DNA of 64,000 nucleotides from Microtetraspora sp. NBRC 13810. GTDB taxonomy: Bacteria; Actinomycetota; Actinomycetes; Streptosporangiales; Streptosporangiaceae. The stretch spans positions 62,001-126,000 of the forward strand of contig NZ_BSRQ01000017.1 of NCBI RefSeq assembly GCF_030268685.1. Reading direction: 5' to 3'. The position numbers and the translations under genes were made by a program. Numbering within the stretch: position 1 is the stretch's first letter; each line of letters begins with the position of its first letter. Under the pieces are notes generated by a model. That model made no database searches, had not been told where the DNA came from, and saw nothing but the letters and a program-made list of their open reading frames with translations. Positions 36,689-44,388 of this stretch are shown in pieces.

Positions 36689-36761
36689 GGATCTCTCCCC
36701 CCGGGATGCGCTGAAGGACGTTGCCCTTCTTGTATCCCGTCCGCGCTCCCGCTAATCGTGA

Positions 36762-37409
36762 TCACCGCACGATGCCGGACTCCCATGCCCAGGCCGCGAT
36801 CTCCACCCGGTTACGGGCGCCGAGCTTGGCCTGAATGCTGCCGAGATGCGTCTTCACCGTGGACAGCGAGACGAACAGCTCGGCCGCCACCTCCTGGTTC
36901 GTCCGCCCTCTGGCCACCAGCCTGACCACGTCCATCTCCCGGCCGGTGAGCGGCTCGCGCGGGGGCCGGACGGTCTGCCGGGGGCGGGCCAGGTGTTCCA
37001 GCAGCCGTACCGTGACCGACGGCGAGACCAGCGCGTCGCCCACGGCCGCCGCCCGGACCGCCTCCACGAGCAGCGTCGGGCCGCTGTCCTTGAGCAGGAA
37101 GCCGCACGCCCCCGCCCGCAGCGCGCCGTACACGTACTCGTCCAGGTCGAAGGTGGTGACGATGACCACGCGCATGGGGTCGTGCACGCCGGGACCGGCG
37201 AGGATCCTGGTCGCCTCCAGCCCGTCCAGCTTGGGCATCCGGATGTCCAGCAGGCACACCTCCGGCCGGAGAGTCCGCGCCTGGTCCACCGCCTCCGCGC
37301 CGTCGGCGACCGCGGCCACCACCTCGATGTCCGCCTGGGCCTCCAGGATCATCTGGAACCCGGTCCGCACCAGCGCCTGGTCGTCGGCGATCAGCACCCG
37401 CGTCGTCAC
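36762..37409 (-). CDS. NarL/FixJ-type response regulator (orphan)
   Basis: A 215-residue two-component regulator: receiver domain (residues 1-120) with acidic D9-D10, phosphoacceptor D55 in CLLDIRMPK and Lys in FLLKDSG; LuxR-type HTH (about 150-210; LTGREMDVVRLVARGRTNQE). No histidine kinase is adjacent. It is divergent from the ABC exporter operon at 37523, so it likely controls that exporter, as in Bce- or Lia-like antibiotic-sensing modules; the sensor would have to be encoded elsewhere. Confidence 0.94.
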   Translation of the reverse strand: MTTRVLIADDQALVRTGFQMILEAQADIEVVAAVADGAEAVDQARTLRPEVCLLDIRMPKLDGLEATRILAGPGVHDPMRVVIVTTFDLDEYVYGALRAGACGFLLKDSGPTLLVEAVRAAAVGDALVSPSVTVRLLEHLARPRQTVRPPREPLTGREMDVVRLVARGRTNQEVAAELFVSLSTVKTHLGSIQAKLGARNRVEIAAWAWESGIVR

Positions 37410-37438
37410 GTGCCGATTCTGCCAGCACTCCGCGCGGA

Positions 37439-37454
37439 TCGGCCTTTCGGCCGA
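37439..37454. promoter_or_regulatory. inverted repeat between response regulator and ABC exporter
   Basis: TCGGCCTTTCGGCCGA has perfect 6-bp arms around TTTC. It sits in the 113-base divergent gap, 30 bases from the regulator start. It could be a response-regulator site or a weak hairpin in the leader of one of the two genes. Confidence 0.3.
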
Positions 37455-37522
37455 GGGACGCCGGGAAGGAGGGGCCGCCCGGCCGATGTCGCCGGACGCG
37501 GCCCGGCGGGAGCCTTGACGGC

Positions 37523-38233
37523 ATGACTGAAGGTGTGGTGCTCGAAGGCCGCGGGCTGGTCAAGCGGTTCGGGCGGACGGTCGCGCTGGACGGCGTGGAC
37601 CTCGCCGTGCGCGGCGGCGAGGCGGTGGCGATCATGGGGCCGAGCGGGTCGGGGAAATCAACCCTGCTGCACTGCCTGGCCGGGATCATGCGGCCGGACG
37701 CGGGCGAGGTGACCCTGCTGGGACGCCGGGTGGACGGCATGCGGGAACGGGAGCGGAGCGCGCTGCGGCGGAGCAGGTTCGGGTTCGTGTTCCAGTTCGG
37801 GCAACTGCTGCCGGAGCTGCCCGCGGAGGAGAACGTGGCGCTGCCGCTCATGCTCGGCGGCGTCCCGCGCGCCCGGGCCGTACAGCAGGCGCGCACCTGG
37901 TTCGGGCCGCTCGGCCTCGGCGGGATGGAGGGGCAGCGGCCGGGCGAGCTGTCCGGCGGCCAGGCCCAGCGGGTGGCGATCGCGCGGGCTTTGGTGACCG
38001 GCCCCTCGGTGGTCTTCGCCGACGAGCCCACCGGGGCGCTCGACCAGGCGACCGGTCACGACACGATGCACACGCTGGTCACGGCCGCCGCGCACAACGG
38101 CGCCTCGCTGGTGGTGGTCACCCACGACCCGCAGGTGGCTCGCTGGTGCCACCGCGTGGTCGAGGTCCGGGACGGCCGGCTGCTGCCGGGGCACACTCCC
38201 TCGCCCGAGTTCTCCGGCGGTGGTGCCCGATGA
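37523..38233 (+). CDS. ABC exporter ATP-binding protein (MacB/LolD type)
   Basis: A 236-residue ATPase with Walker A GPSGSGKST, Q-loop FVFQFGQLLPE, signature LSGGQAQRVAIARAL, Walker B VVFADEPTGALD and switch His in VVTHDPQ. This is the MacB/LolD/BceA branch that works with FtsX-type permeases in efflux of peptides or lipoproteins. Its stop overlaps the start of a 41-codon ORF (ATGA), which in turn overlaps the permease gene, giving one coupled operon. Divergent from the orphan response regulator. Confidence 0.95.
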   Translation: MTEGVVLEGRGLVKRFGRTVALDGVDLAVRGGEAVAIMGPSGSGKSTLLHCLAGIMRPDAGEVTLLGRRVDGMRERERSALRRSRFGFVFQFGQLLPELPAEENVALPLMLGGVPRARAVQQARTWFGPLGLGGMEGQRPGELSGGQAQRVAIARALVTGPSVVFADEPTGALDQATGHDTMHTLVTAAAHNGASLVVVTHDPQVARWCHRVVEVRDGRLLPGHTPSPEFSGGGAR

Positions 38234-38355
38234 GCGCGCGGGCGTTCTACAAGGGGCTGGCGGCGGCCTGCCGATGGTGGGTGGCGGGTGTGCTGGCGTC
38301 CTGCCGGCGGCGGGCCGCGGGCCAGGTGGCGGAGCGGGCCGGGGGTGTCCGGTGA
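38230..38355 (+). CDS. 41-residue protein between ABC ATPase and FtsX permease
   Basis: The frame ATG 38230 to TGA 38355 encodes 41 residues, starting MSARAFYKGLAAACRWWVAG and ending in an Arg-rich tail. It overlaps the ATPase stop (ATGA) and the permease start (GTGA), and this double overlap is the main evidence that it is translated. It is cationic with a short hydrophobic WWVAGVLA core and two cysteines, so it could be a small membrane or amphipathic subunit. Without it there would be 118 untranslated bases inside an otherwise overlapping operon. No family is recognised. Confidence 0.55.
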   Translation: MSARAFYKGLAAACRWWVAGVLASCRRRAAGQVAERAGGVR

Positions 38356-40340
38356 GCGCCGCGGTGACGATCGCCTGGCGGCTGCTGCGCGGGGGCGGGC
38401 GGCGCGGGCTGATCGGCGCGGGGCTGACGCTGGCGGCGGTGGCCGTTTCGACGGCGTTCCTGATGTTCACCGTGGCGGTCAACGTCGCCTTCGAGCACCG
38501 GGCCGACCGGGAGGCGTGGCGCAACCCGGTCCCGGCGGACGCGGCTCGGGCGGTGGCCGTGCAGGGTGTGCGGCGGGACTTCTTCCAGGGGCGGATGATC
38601 ACCGTGGCGGAGGTGGCCGCGCTGCGGCCCGGCGTGGCTCCGCCGCCGGGGGCGGCACGCTTCCCCGCCCCCGGTGAGGCGTGGCTGTCGCCCGCGCTGG
38701 CCGCCCTGGTGCGCGAGACGCCCCCGGACCGGCTCGGCGGGCGTTTCCCGAACGTGGCGGGCACCCTCGCCGGCGAGACGCTGGTCCACCCCGGGGAACT
38801 CGTCGCCGTGCTCGGCAGGGCGCCGGATGACCCGGCACTGGCCCCCGGCCGGGGCGGCGACGGCGTGGCGCCGACCCCGGTCGCGGACTTCACCGGGCGC
38901 CACGGCGCCGACGCCGTGGCCTACCAGAGCCTGGCGCTGGTCGCCGGCGTGCTCATGGTGGTGCCGTTGCTGGTGTTCAGCGGCGCGGCGGCCCGGCTGA
39001 CGGTGGCCAGGCGTGACCAGCGGCTGGCGGCGTTGCGGCTGGTCGGGGCCACCCCCGGGCAGGTCGTGGGGATGACGGTGGTGGAGGCGATCCTGCTCGC
39101 CCTCGCCGGCGCGGTCGCCGGCGTGGCCGGCTACTTGGCGATGACGCCGCTGCTGGCGCGGATCACCGTCGCGGGGGGCACCTGGTTCGTCGCGGACCTG
39201 TGGCCCGGCGTCCTGATCACGTTCGGCGTGCTGCTCGCCGTGCCGCTGCTGGTGGGGGCGTCCGCGGTGCTCGGCCTGCGGCGGGTGGTGGTCAGCCCGC
39301 TCGGCGTCGCCAGGCGGGAGACGCCGCCCGGCATGCGGGTCCTGCGGGTGGTCGCGTTCCTGGCCGTCGTCGGCGCCTTCCCCGTGCTGGGCCGGGGGAA
39401 CGCGGGCGTGGTCGTGGTGGCGGTCGCGCTCGCCCTGCCGTTCCTGGCGGTGAACCTGGTCGGCCCGTGGGTCGTGGCGCTGATCGGCAGGGTGATGGCC
39501 GGTACGGCACGGCGGCCGGCCTGGCTGCTGGCCGGGCGGCGGCTGGTGGACGATCCCCGCTCGGCCTGGCGGACGGTCGGCGGCGTCGCGCTCACCGGCT
39601 TCGTGGCCGGGTTCGTCGGCCTGCTCAGCCCGTCGGCCGGGCTGCTGGGCGACGCGCCGGCCGACCGGTTGCGGCTGGGGGTGCCCGCCGCCCAGGCCGC
39701 GACGGTCCAGGCCGGGGCCGAGCGGCGGTTGCGCGCGGCCGGGGTGCCCGCGCGGGTGACGGTCACCGGCACGGGGGACCGGCGCCTGGTCGAGGTGACC
39801 CCCGAGCCCGCCGCCACTCCGGGCAGTACCGGCGGGAGCCCCCGGGAGGGCTCGCCCGAGGTTCTCGAACGGGCCCGCACCGCGCTCGACGGGCTCGTCC
39901 CCGGCCGTGGCGCGAGCACGCCCGCCGAGGACGATCTCCCGGGCATGCTGCTGCTCGGCGACATCCGCACCGGCACCGTCGTGGTGCTCGCCGTGTCGCT
40001 GCTGGTCGCGACCACGAGCGCGGGCATCACGGCCGCGTCCTCGGTGCTGGACCGCAGGCAGACGTACGCGCTGCTGCGCCTGGCCGGTACGCCGCTGTCC
40101 GTGCTGGACCGGGCGCGCCGTTCGGAGACGCTGGTCCCGCTGGTCGTGATGGGCGGCGGCTCGGTCGCGACCGGCATGTTCTGCGCGCTGCCGTTCGTCT
40201 ACGCGGGGCTGAACGTCACCGGGGTGCTCGCCCTGGGCGTCTGCGTCGTGGGCGGGTTCGCCGGCGTGGTGGGCGCCGGCGCGCTGAGCTCTCCGCTGCT
40301 GCGCTCGGTCACGGCGAACCCGGGCCCGCGCCCGGACTGA
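38352..40340 (+). CDS. FtsX-type ABC transporter permease
   Basis: A 662-residue permease starting at GTG 38352 (overlapping the small ORF). An N-terminal helix (about residues 18-40) is followed by a periplasm-side domain of about 120 residues, then several helices including the FtsX core (GLALVAGVLMVVPLLVFSG, then an ARRDQRLAALRLVGATPGQV coupling segment) and a second cluster of helices at the C-terminus. The ARLTVARRDQRLAALRLVGA motif is the conserved FtsX coupling element. Likely exports or removes antimicrobial or lipid substrates with the ATPase. Its last 32 bases overlap the convergent ATP-grasp gene. Confidence 0.9.
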   Translation: MSAAVTIAWRLLRGGGRRGLIGAGLTLAAVAVSTAFLMFTVAVNVAFEHRADREAWRNPVPADAARAVAVQGVRRDFFQGRMITVAEVAALRPGVAPPPGAARFPAPGEAWLSPALAALVRETPPDRLGGRFPNVAGTLAGETLVHPGELVAVLGRAPDDPALAPGRGGDGVAPTPVADFTGRHGADAVAYQSLALVAGVLMVVPLLVFSGAAARLTVARRDQRLAALRLVGATPGQVVGMTVVEAILLALAGAVAGVAGYLAMTPLLARITVAGGTWFVADLWPGVLITFGVLLAVPLLVGASAVLGLRRVVVSPLGVARRETPPGMRVLRVVAFLAVVGAFPVLGRGNAGVVVVAVALALPFLAVNLVGPWVVALIGRVMAGTARRPAWLLAGRRLVDDPRSAWRTVGGVALTGFVAGFVGLLSPSAGLLGDAPADRLRLGVPAAQAATVQAGAERRLRAAGVPARVTVTGTGDRRLVEVTPEPAATPGSTGGSPREGSPEVLERARTALDGLVPGRGASTPAEDDLPGMLLLGDIRTGTVVVLAVSLLVATTSAGITAASSVLDRRQTYALLRLAGTPLSVLDRARRSETLVPLVVMGGGSVATGMFCALPFVYAGLNVTGVLALGVCVVGGFAGVVGAGALSSPLLRSVTANPGPRPD

Positions 40341-41190
40341 GGTCCCCGCCCTCCCCCTGGCGGCGCAGGAGGAGGTCGCAGAGGGCCGGGGTGATGGGCA
40401 GCCGGGTGGCCTCCTCGATGAGCAGGTAGCCGCCGGTGGGGTTGACCTCGGCGAAGATGTACCGGTCGTCGGGGGTCAGGGCCAGGTCCACGGCGCCGTA
40501 GCACAGGTCGAGGCGGCCGACGAGGTCGTGGCAGGCGTCGCCGACCCCGGTGGGCAGGCGGTGCGGGCGCACCCAGCGGCGGCTGCCCGCGACGTGGATC
40601 TCCGCCGCGAACACCCGCTCGCCCACCACGATCACCCGTACCGACAGCCTGCGCTCCGGGTACGCCTGGGCGAGCAGCGGCCCCGGCGCGTGGCCGGCCC
40701 CGGGTGGGACGTCGCCGTCGAGTTCCGTGCTGACGATCCGCCCGCCGTTCTCCAGGTAGAAGCGCAGGCACTCGTCGGGGTCGGTGGTGACCAGGGTGGC
40801 GGGCACGTCGAGCCCGGCGCGTTCGGCGGTGAGGAGCTGGAGCAGTTTGTACCGGGCGCGCAGGACGGCGACCGGCCTGGCGGGCACCGCCGTGCAGCCG
40901 AGGCCGTCCCAGAGGCCGGCGAGCGTCGCGGACACCCCGGCCTGCGGGGGAGCGGGCGGGCCGAGACGGCGGAACCACACCGAGGCCAGGTCGTCGAGGT
41001 CGAGGTCGAGGACGCCGGCGGTGAGGCGGCGGGCGCCGTCCGGGCGCAGGGTGACGGACAGCCGGGCCGCGGTGGCGAGGCGGGCGGGGTCGAGGAGCAC
41101 GGGGTGCGCGCCGCGGCCGGTGAGCGCCTGGGCGACGTGCCTCGCCTGCGTGTCCTCCTCACCCGCGAGAATGAGCACCGTATCGGTCAT
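40309..41190 (-). CDS. ATP-grasp ligase, MvdD/graspetide-synthetase-like
   Basis: A 293-residue cytoplasmic ATP-grasp enzyme. The N-terminal segment DLASVWFRRLGPP resembles the SVWYRRP element of peptide-modifying ATP-grasp ligases (MvdD, TgmB). The ATP-grasp fold has YKLLQLLTAERAGLDVP, the lid region and the metal-binding AEVNPTGGY near the end. AAGGCGG precedes ATG 41190. A MvdD-like enzyme would form ester or amide crosslinks in a precursor peptide, but no precursor is evident next to it. It overlaps the convergent permease gene by 32 bases. Alternative: a peptide or amino-acid ligase of another subgroup. Confidence 0.85.
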   Translation of the reverse strand: MTDTVLILAGEEDTQARHVAQALTGRGAHPVLLDPARLATAARLSVTLRPDGARRLTAGVLDLDLDDLASVWFRRLGPPAPPQAGVSATLAGLWDGLGCTAVPARPVAVLRARYKLLQLLTAERAGLDVPATLVTTDPDECLRFYLENGGRIVSTELDGDVPPGAGHAPGPLLAQAYPERRLSVRVIVVGERVFAAEIHVAGSRRWVRPHRLPTGVGDACHDLVGRLDLCYGAVDLALTPDDRYIFAEVNPTGGYLLIEEATRLPITPALCDLLLRRQGEGGDLSPGAGPGSP

Positions 41191-41272
41191 CGGCCGCCTT
41201 GTCGGAGTAGGTGCGGACGACGCCGATCGTGCTCCCGCCCACTTGATCCCGGCTTGGAGCTGGATGGAAGTC

Positions 41273-41949
41273 TCAGCCGAGCACGGCGTCGCGGACCGCG
41301 CGCAGTGCCGTCTCCTCCCGCGGGCCCATCGCCAGCAGGCTCGTCACCGGGGAGCGGCGCCAGGGCGCGAGCCGTTCCCTGATCCGGCCGGCCGGCCCGA
41401 CCAGGGAGATGCCGTCGGCGAGTTCGTCCGGGACGGCGTGGCACGCCTCCTCCTTGCGTCCGGCGAGATAGAGCGCCTGGATCCGTTCGGTGACCTCGGC
41501 GTAGCCCATTCTGGCAAAGACGTCGGCGTGGAAGTTGCGGCTTCTGGCGCCCATGCCGCCGATGTAGAGGGCGAGGGTGAGCTTGACGGTGTCGAGGGCG
41601 GCCCGCACGTCGTCGGTGACCAGCACCGTGACCATGGCGGCGACGTCGAAGCCGGGCGGGGCCGCGGCGAGCGAGGCGCCGTACATCTCCTCGATCTTCT
41701 CGGGGAAGACGAACAGCGGCAGCCAGCCGTCGGCCGTCTCGGCGGCGAGCGCGACGTTCCTCGGTCCCTCCGCGCCGAGGTAGAGCGGGATCTCGGCGCG
41801 GAGCGGGTGCGTGATGAGCTTGAGCGGCTTGCCGAGGCGGGCGCCGCCGGGGAGGGGCAGCGGGTAGTGCTCGCCGTCGCTGGTCAGGCGTCGTCCGGTC
41901 CGCGCTGCCAGTAGCCCAGGTTGAGGCCGAGTCTCAGATCGTCGGTCAC
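41273..41949 (-). pseudogene. broken LLM-class F420-dependent oxidoreductase
   Basis: GTG 41949 begins MTDDLRLGLNLGYWQRGPDD, an excellent N-terminus for an LLM-class F420-dependent oxidoreductase, but the frame meets TGA at 41884-41886 after 21 codons. In a different frame from about 41881 down to 41273 the C-terminal half follows (GEHYPLPLPGG, IPLYLGAEGPRNVALAAETA, and DGWLPLF, to AVRDAVLG). About 120-140 residues of the middle, including much of the TIM barrel, are missing compared with the usual 330-350. This is an internal deletion with a frameshift, not a sequencing slip of one base. An ATG at 41686 could still give a 137-residue fragment without the F420 site. Confidence 0.85.
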
Positions 41950-41957
41950 CGGCTGAT

Positions 41958-41971
41958 TAGAACATGTTCTA
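41958..41971. promoter_or_regulatory. KstR-type palindrome beside the broken LLM gene
   Basis: TAGAACATGTTCTA is a perfect 14-bp palindrome and matches the KstR consensus TnnAACnnGTTnnA exactly. It lies 9 bases before the LLM pseudogene start and 50 bases before the divergent sulfatase gene. KstR controls sterol and related lipid catabolism in actinobacteria; related TetR proteins use similar sites. Confidence 0.65.
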
Positions 41972-42020
41972 GCTGGATTGGTCGAGTGTCGGCTTTTCTT
42001 GGACGGGGAAAGCCTGGGTT

Positions 42021-43475
42021 GTGAAAAGGATCGCCTGCTGGCCGGTCGGCATGGCCGTGGTCGTCATGGTCATGCTGGCGCTGGCCGGCGCGCAGCCATT
42101 GCCCGTACGGCCTGCCGACGCGGGTACCGCCCCCCGGCCGAATATCGTGATGATCATGGTGGACGATCTGGATTCGGTGGATCTCAGCCTTTTCCCCAAT
42201 ATCTCTGAGCAGATGGTCCGCCAAGGGGCATCCTTCGACCGGTTTTTCGTCAGCAACTCCTGGTGCTGCCCCTCCCGCGCCTCCGTCCTGCGCTCGCAGT
42301 ATGTACACAGCCACGAGGTTTACACCAACACCGCCCCCGAAGGGGGATTCGCGAGATTCTATAAACAAGGTCTGGAACGTTCCACGATCGGGACATGGAT
42401 GCAAGAAGCCGGTTATCGCACGGGGTTGATGGGCAAATATCTCAACCACTATCCGGGTATGGCGACACATCCGACATATGTGCCACCCGGGTGGGACGAA
42501 TGGGATGTTCCGGTCACGCATCTCTACCGCGAATACCGCTACACGATGAACGAGAACGGTTCGCTGCGCGATTACGGCGACCATCCGCAGGATTACCTGA
42601 CCGACGTGCTGAGCGTCAAGGCGCGCGAGTTCGTCCGCGGCGAGGCGCCGTTCTTCCTCTATCTCGCCCCGGTGGCGCCGCACGCGCCGGCCAACCCGGC
42701 CTGGCGGCACGCCGGAGCCTTCTCCGACGTGATGGCCCCCCGCACGCCGTCCTTCGACCAGGAGGACGTGGAGGCCGAGCCGGCCTGGCTGCGGGCGCTG
42801 CCCCGGATGTCCGAGCACGAGATCGCGCAGGCCGACGAGCGTTACCGGGCGCGGCTGCGGGCCATGCTGGGCGTGGACGACATGGTGGGGGCGCTGGTCG
42901 AGGAGCTGCGCACCGCGGGCCGGCTCGCGGACACCTACCTGTTCTTCACCTCCGACAACGGCTACCACCTCGGCCAGCACCGCCTGCGGTACGGGAAGAC
43001 CTCGCCGTACGAGGAGGACATCAGGGTGCCGATGGTGGTGCGCGGGCCTGGGGTGCCCGCGGGGTCGAAGGTCTCGGCGCTGTCGGCCACCGTGGACCTC
43101 GCGCCGACCTTCGCCGAGCTGGCCGGGGCCGAGGTGCCCGGGTTCGCCGAGGGCCGCTCGCTGGCGCCGCTGCTGGCCGGGCGCACGCCGGAGTCCTGGC
43201 GGAAGAACGTCCTGGTCGAGTTCTACCGGCCGCCGTGGCAGCAGTCCACGCCGTCCGCCCCGGTGCCGCCCTACCGGGCGCTGCGCACCGCGCGGTACAC
43301 CTACGTCGAGTACGACATGGGGGAGCGCCAGCTCTACGACCTCGTGGTCGATCCCCACCAGTTGCACAACATCGCCGACGAGGCCCCGCACGACCTGATC
43401 GCCGGGCTGCGCGACAAGCTCCGGGAGATGGCGCGGTGCAGCGGGGCGAGCTGCCGGGTGGCGGACGCGCGATGA
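42021..43475 (+). CDS. secreted sulfatase (formylglycine type)
   Basis: The 484-residue protein has a signal peptide (residues 1-33) and a type I sulfatase fold. The formylglycine-forming motif is C82-C-P-S-R (CxPSR) in SNSWCCPSRASVLRSQY; the metal-binding N-terminal VMIMVDDLDSVD and the later TSDNGYHLGQHRLRYGK (metal and sulfate ligands) are intact. It hydrolyses sulfate esters outside the cell once Cys82 is converted by a formylglycine-generating enzyme encoded elsewhere. Start is GTG 42021. The preceding 70 bases hold a KstR-type palindrome, so lipid or sterol sulfate is an attractive but unproven substrate. Confidence 0.93.
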   Translation: MKRIACWPVGMAVVVMVMLALAGAQPLPVRPADAGTAPRPNIVMIMVDDLDSVDLSLFPNISEQMVRQGASFDRFFVSNSWCCPSRASVLRSQYVHSHEVYTNTAPEGGFARFYKQGLERSTIGTWMQEAGYRTGLMGKYLNHYPGMATHPTYVPPGWDEWDVPVTHLYREYRYTMNENGSLRDYGDHPQDYLTDVLSVKAREFVRGEAPFFLYLAPVAPHAPANPAWRHAGAFSDVMAPRTPSFDQEDVEAEPAWLRALPRMSEHEIAQADERYRARLRAMLGVDDMVGALVEELRTAGRLADTYLFFTSDNGYHLGQHRLRYGKTSPYEEDIRVPMVVRGPGVPAGSKVSALSATVDLAPTFAELAGAEVPGFAEGRSLAPLLAGRTPESWRKNVLVEFYRPPWQQSTPSAPVPPYRALRTARYTYVEYDMGERQLYDLVVDPHQLHNIADEAPHDLIAGLRDKLREMARCSGASCRVADAR

Positions 43476-43494
43476 CACCCAAGGCCCCGGGGGC

Positions 43495-43615
43495 GAGGCC
43501 GGGACTCGGGGCGGCGCCCAGGGCAGGGGTCGGGGGAGGGCTCGGGGGAGGGCTCGGGGCAGGGGTCGGGTCGGCGCTCGGGTCGGGGCTCGGGTGGAGG
43601 GCTGGGGTCAGGGTT
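43495..43615. repeat. G-rich degenerate tandem repeat
   Basis: About ten imperfect copies of a 11-12-base unit of the form GGGG(A/C)GGGCTC follow the sulfatase stop codon. The plus strand carries many GGGG runs spaced by 3-7 bases, so it can form G-quadruplex structures. It is also readable as a low-complexity Gly-rich peptide (56-codon ORF at 43472), which I do not accept as a gene. It may end transcription between the convergent sulfatase and GntR genes. Confidence 0.6.
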
Positions 43616-44321
43616 CGGATATTTCGGGATATGTGTGGGTGAGGTGCCGGGTGGTGGCGGTCACGGCGGCCTCCCGGTCCCCGGCGGCGATGGCGTCGTA
43701 GATCGCCCGGTGCTCGGCCATGAGCCGCTCGGTGCCGCCGAGCCGGGTCACCGCCTCCACCGCGTAGCCCTCGACGGCGGCGCGCAGCGCGCGCATGGTC
43801 GCCGCCTGGAGCCGGTTGCCGGACATCTCGGCGATCGCCAGGTGGAACCCCGCGTCGTGCCGGACGAACTCCTCGACCGACCCGGACCGCTCCATGTTCG
43901 CCAGCGCCGCCCGCAGCAGCGCCAGGTGCTCGGCGGTGGCGTGCCCGGCCGCGCGCCCGGCCGACCACTGCTCGATCATCATCCGCGTCTCGACCACCTC
44001 CCGCATGGACAGGCTGGACAGGCCGAGATGCAGCCTGAGCAGGTCGGTCAGCGCGTCGCCGGGCCGTGAGGTGAGCACCGCGCCCGCGTCGGGACCCCGC
44101 CCGGCCTGGGAGGAGACCACGCCGAGCGTCTCCAGCACGCGCAACGCCTCGCGCACCGACGAACGGCTGACCTGGAGCTGCTCGGCCAGCCTGCGCTCGC
44201 CGGGAAGGCGGTCGCCGGGCGTCAGGCCGTCCGCCACGATGCGCCGCTCGATCTCCGCGAGCACGTCCTCGAAGGTGCGCGCCCGGCGCACCGGACGCCA
44301 CCCGGTGTCTTGTGTCCCCAT
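43608..44321 (-). CDS. GntR family regulator with FCD domain (FadR/LldR type)
   Basis: A 237-residue regulator: winged HTH (residues about 16-85; LPGERRLAEQLQVSRSSVRE and LRVLETLGVV) and an all-helical FCD ligand domain (about 95-230) with the metal/ligand His positions in RHDAGFHLAIAEMSGN and EHRAIYDAI. It is divergent from lutABC and two operators lie directly upstream of its start, so it probably represses lutABC and itself until L-lactate or a related acid binds. This is the LldR/LutR-like arrangement. Confidence 0.93.
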   Translation of the reverse strand: MGTQDTGWRPVRRARTFEDVLAEIERRIVADGLTPGDRLPGERRLAEQLQVSRSSVREALRVLETLGVVSSQAGRGPDAGAVLTSRPGDALTDLLRLHLGLSSLSMREVVETRMMIEQWSAGRAAGHATAEHLALLRAALANMERSGSVEEFVRHDAGFHLAIAEMSGNRLQAATMRALRAAVEGYAVEAVTRLGGTERLMAEHRAIYDAIAAGDREAAVTATTRHLTHTYPEISEP

Positions 44322-44350
44322 ATGGTCCGACCATACTGTGGTCAGACCAC
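44322..44350. promoter_or_regulatory. two FadR/LldR-type operators between gntR and lutABC
   Basis: ATGGTCCGACCAT (44322-44334) and GTGGTCAGACCAC (44338-44350) are both perfect palindromes with the TGGTnnGACCA core, matching the FadR-subfamily consensus TNGTNNNACNA. Centres are 16 bp apart. The first directly abuts the regulator's start codon, the second is 38 bases before lutA. Confidence 0.85.
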
Positions 44351-44388
44351 AAACGGCGGTCGGACAGGGAAGTCGAGAGGGAAGTCAC

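Noticed and set aside
40309-41190. Full graspetide cluster
   Set aside because: The ATP-grasp ligase is MvdD-like but there is no recognisable precursor peptide gene adjacent, so only the enzyme is claimed.
43472-43642. 56-codon Gly-rich ORF overlapping the sulfatase stop codon
   Set aside because: It is only the translation of the G-rich tandem repeat, with no ribosome site independent of the sulfatase.
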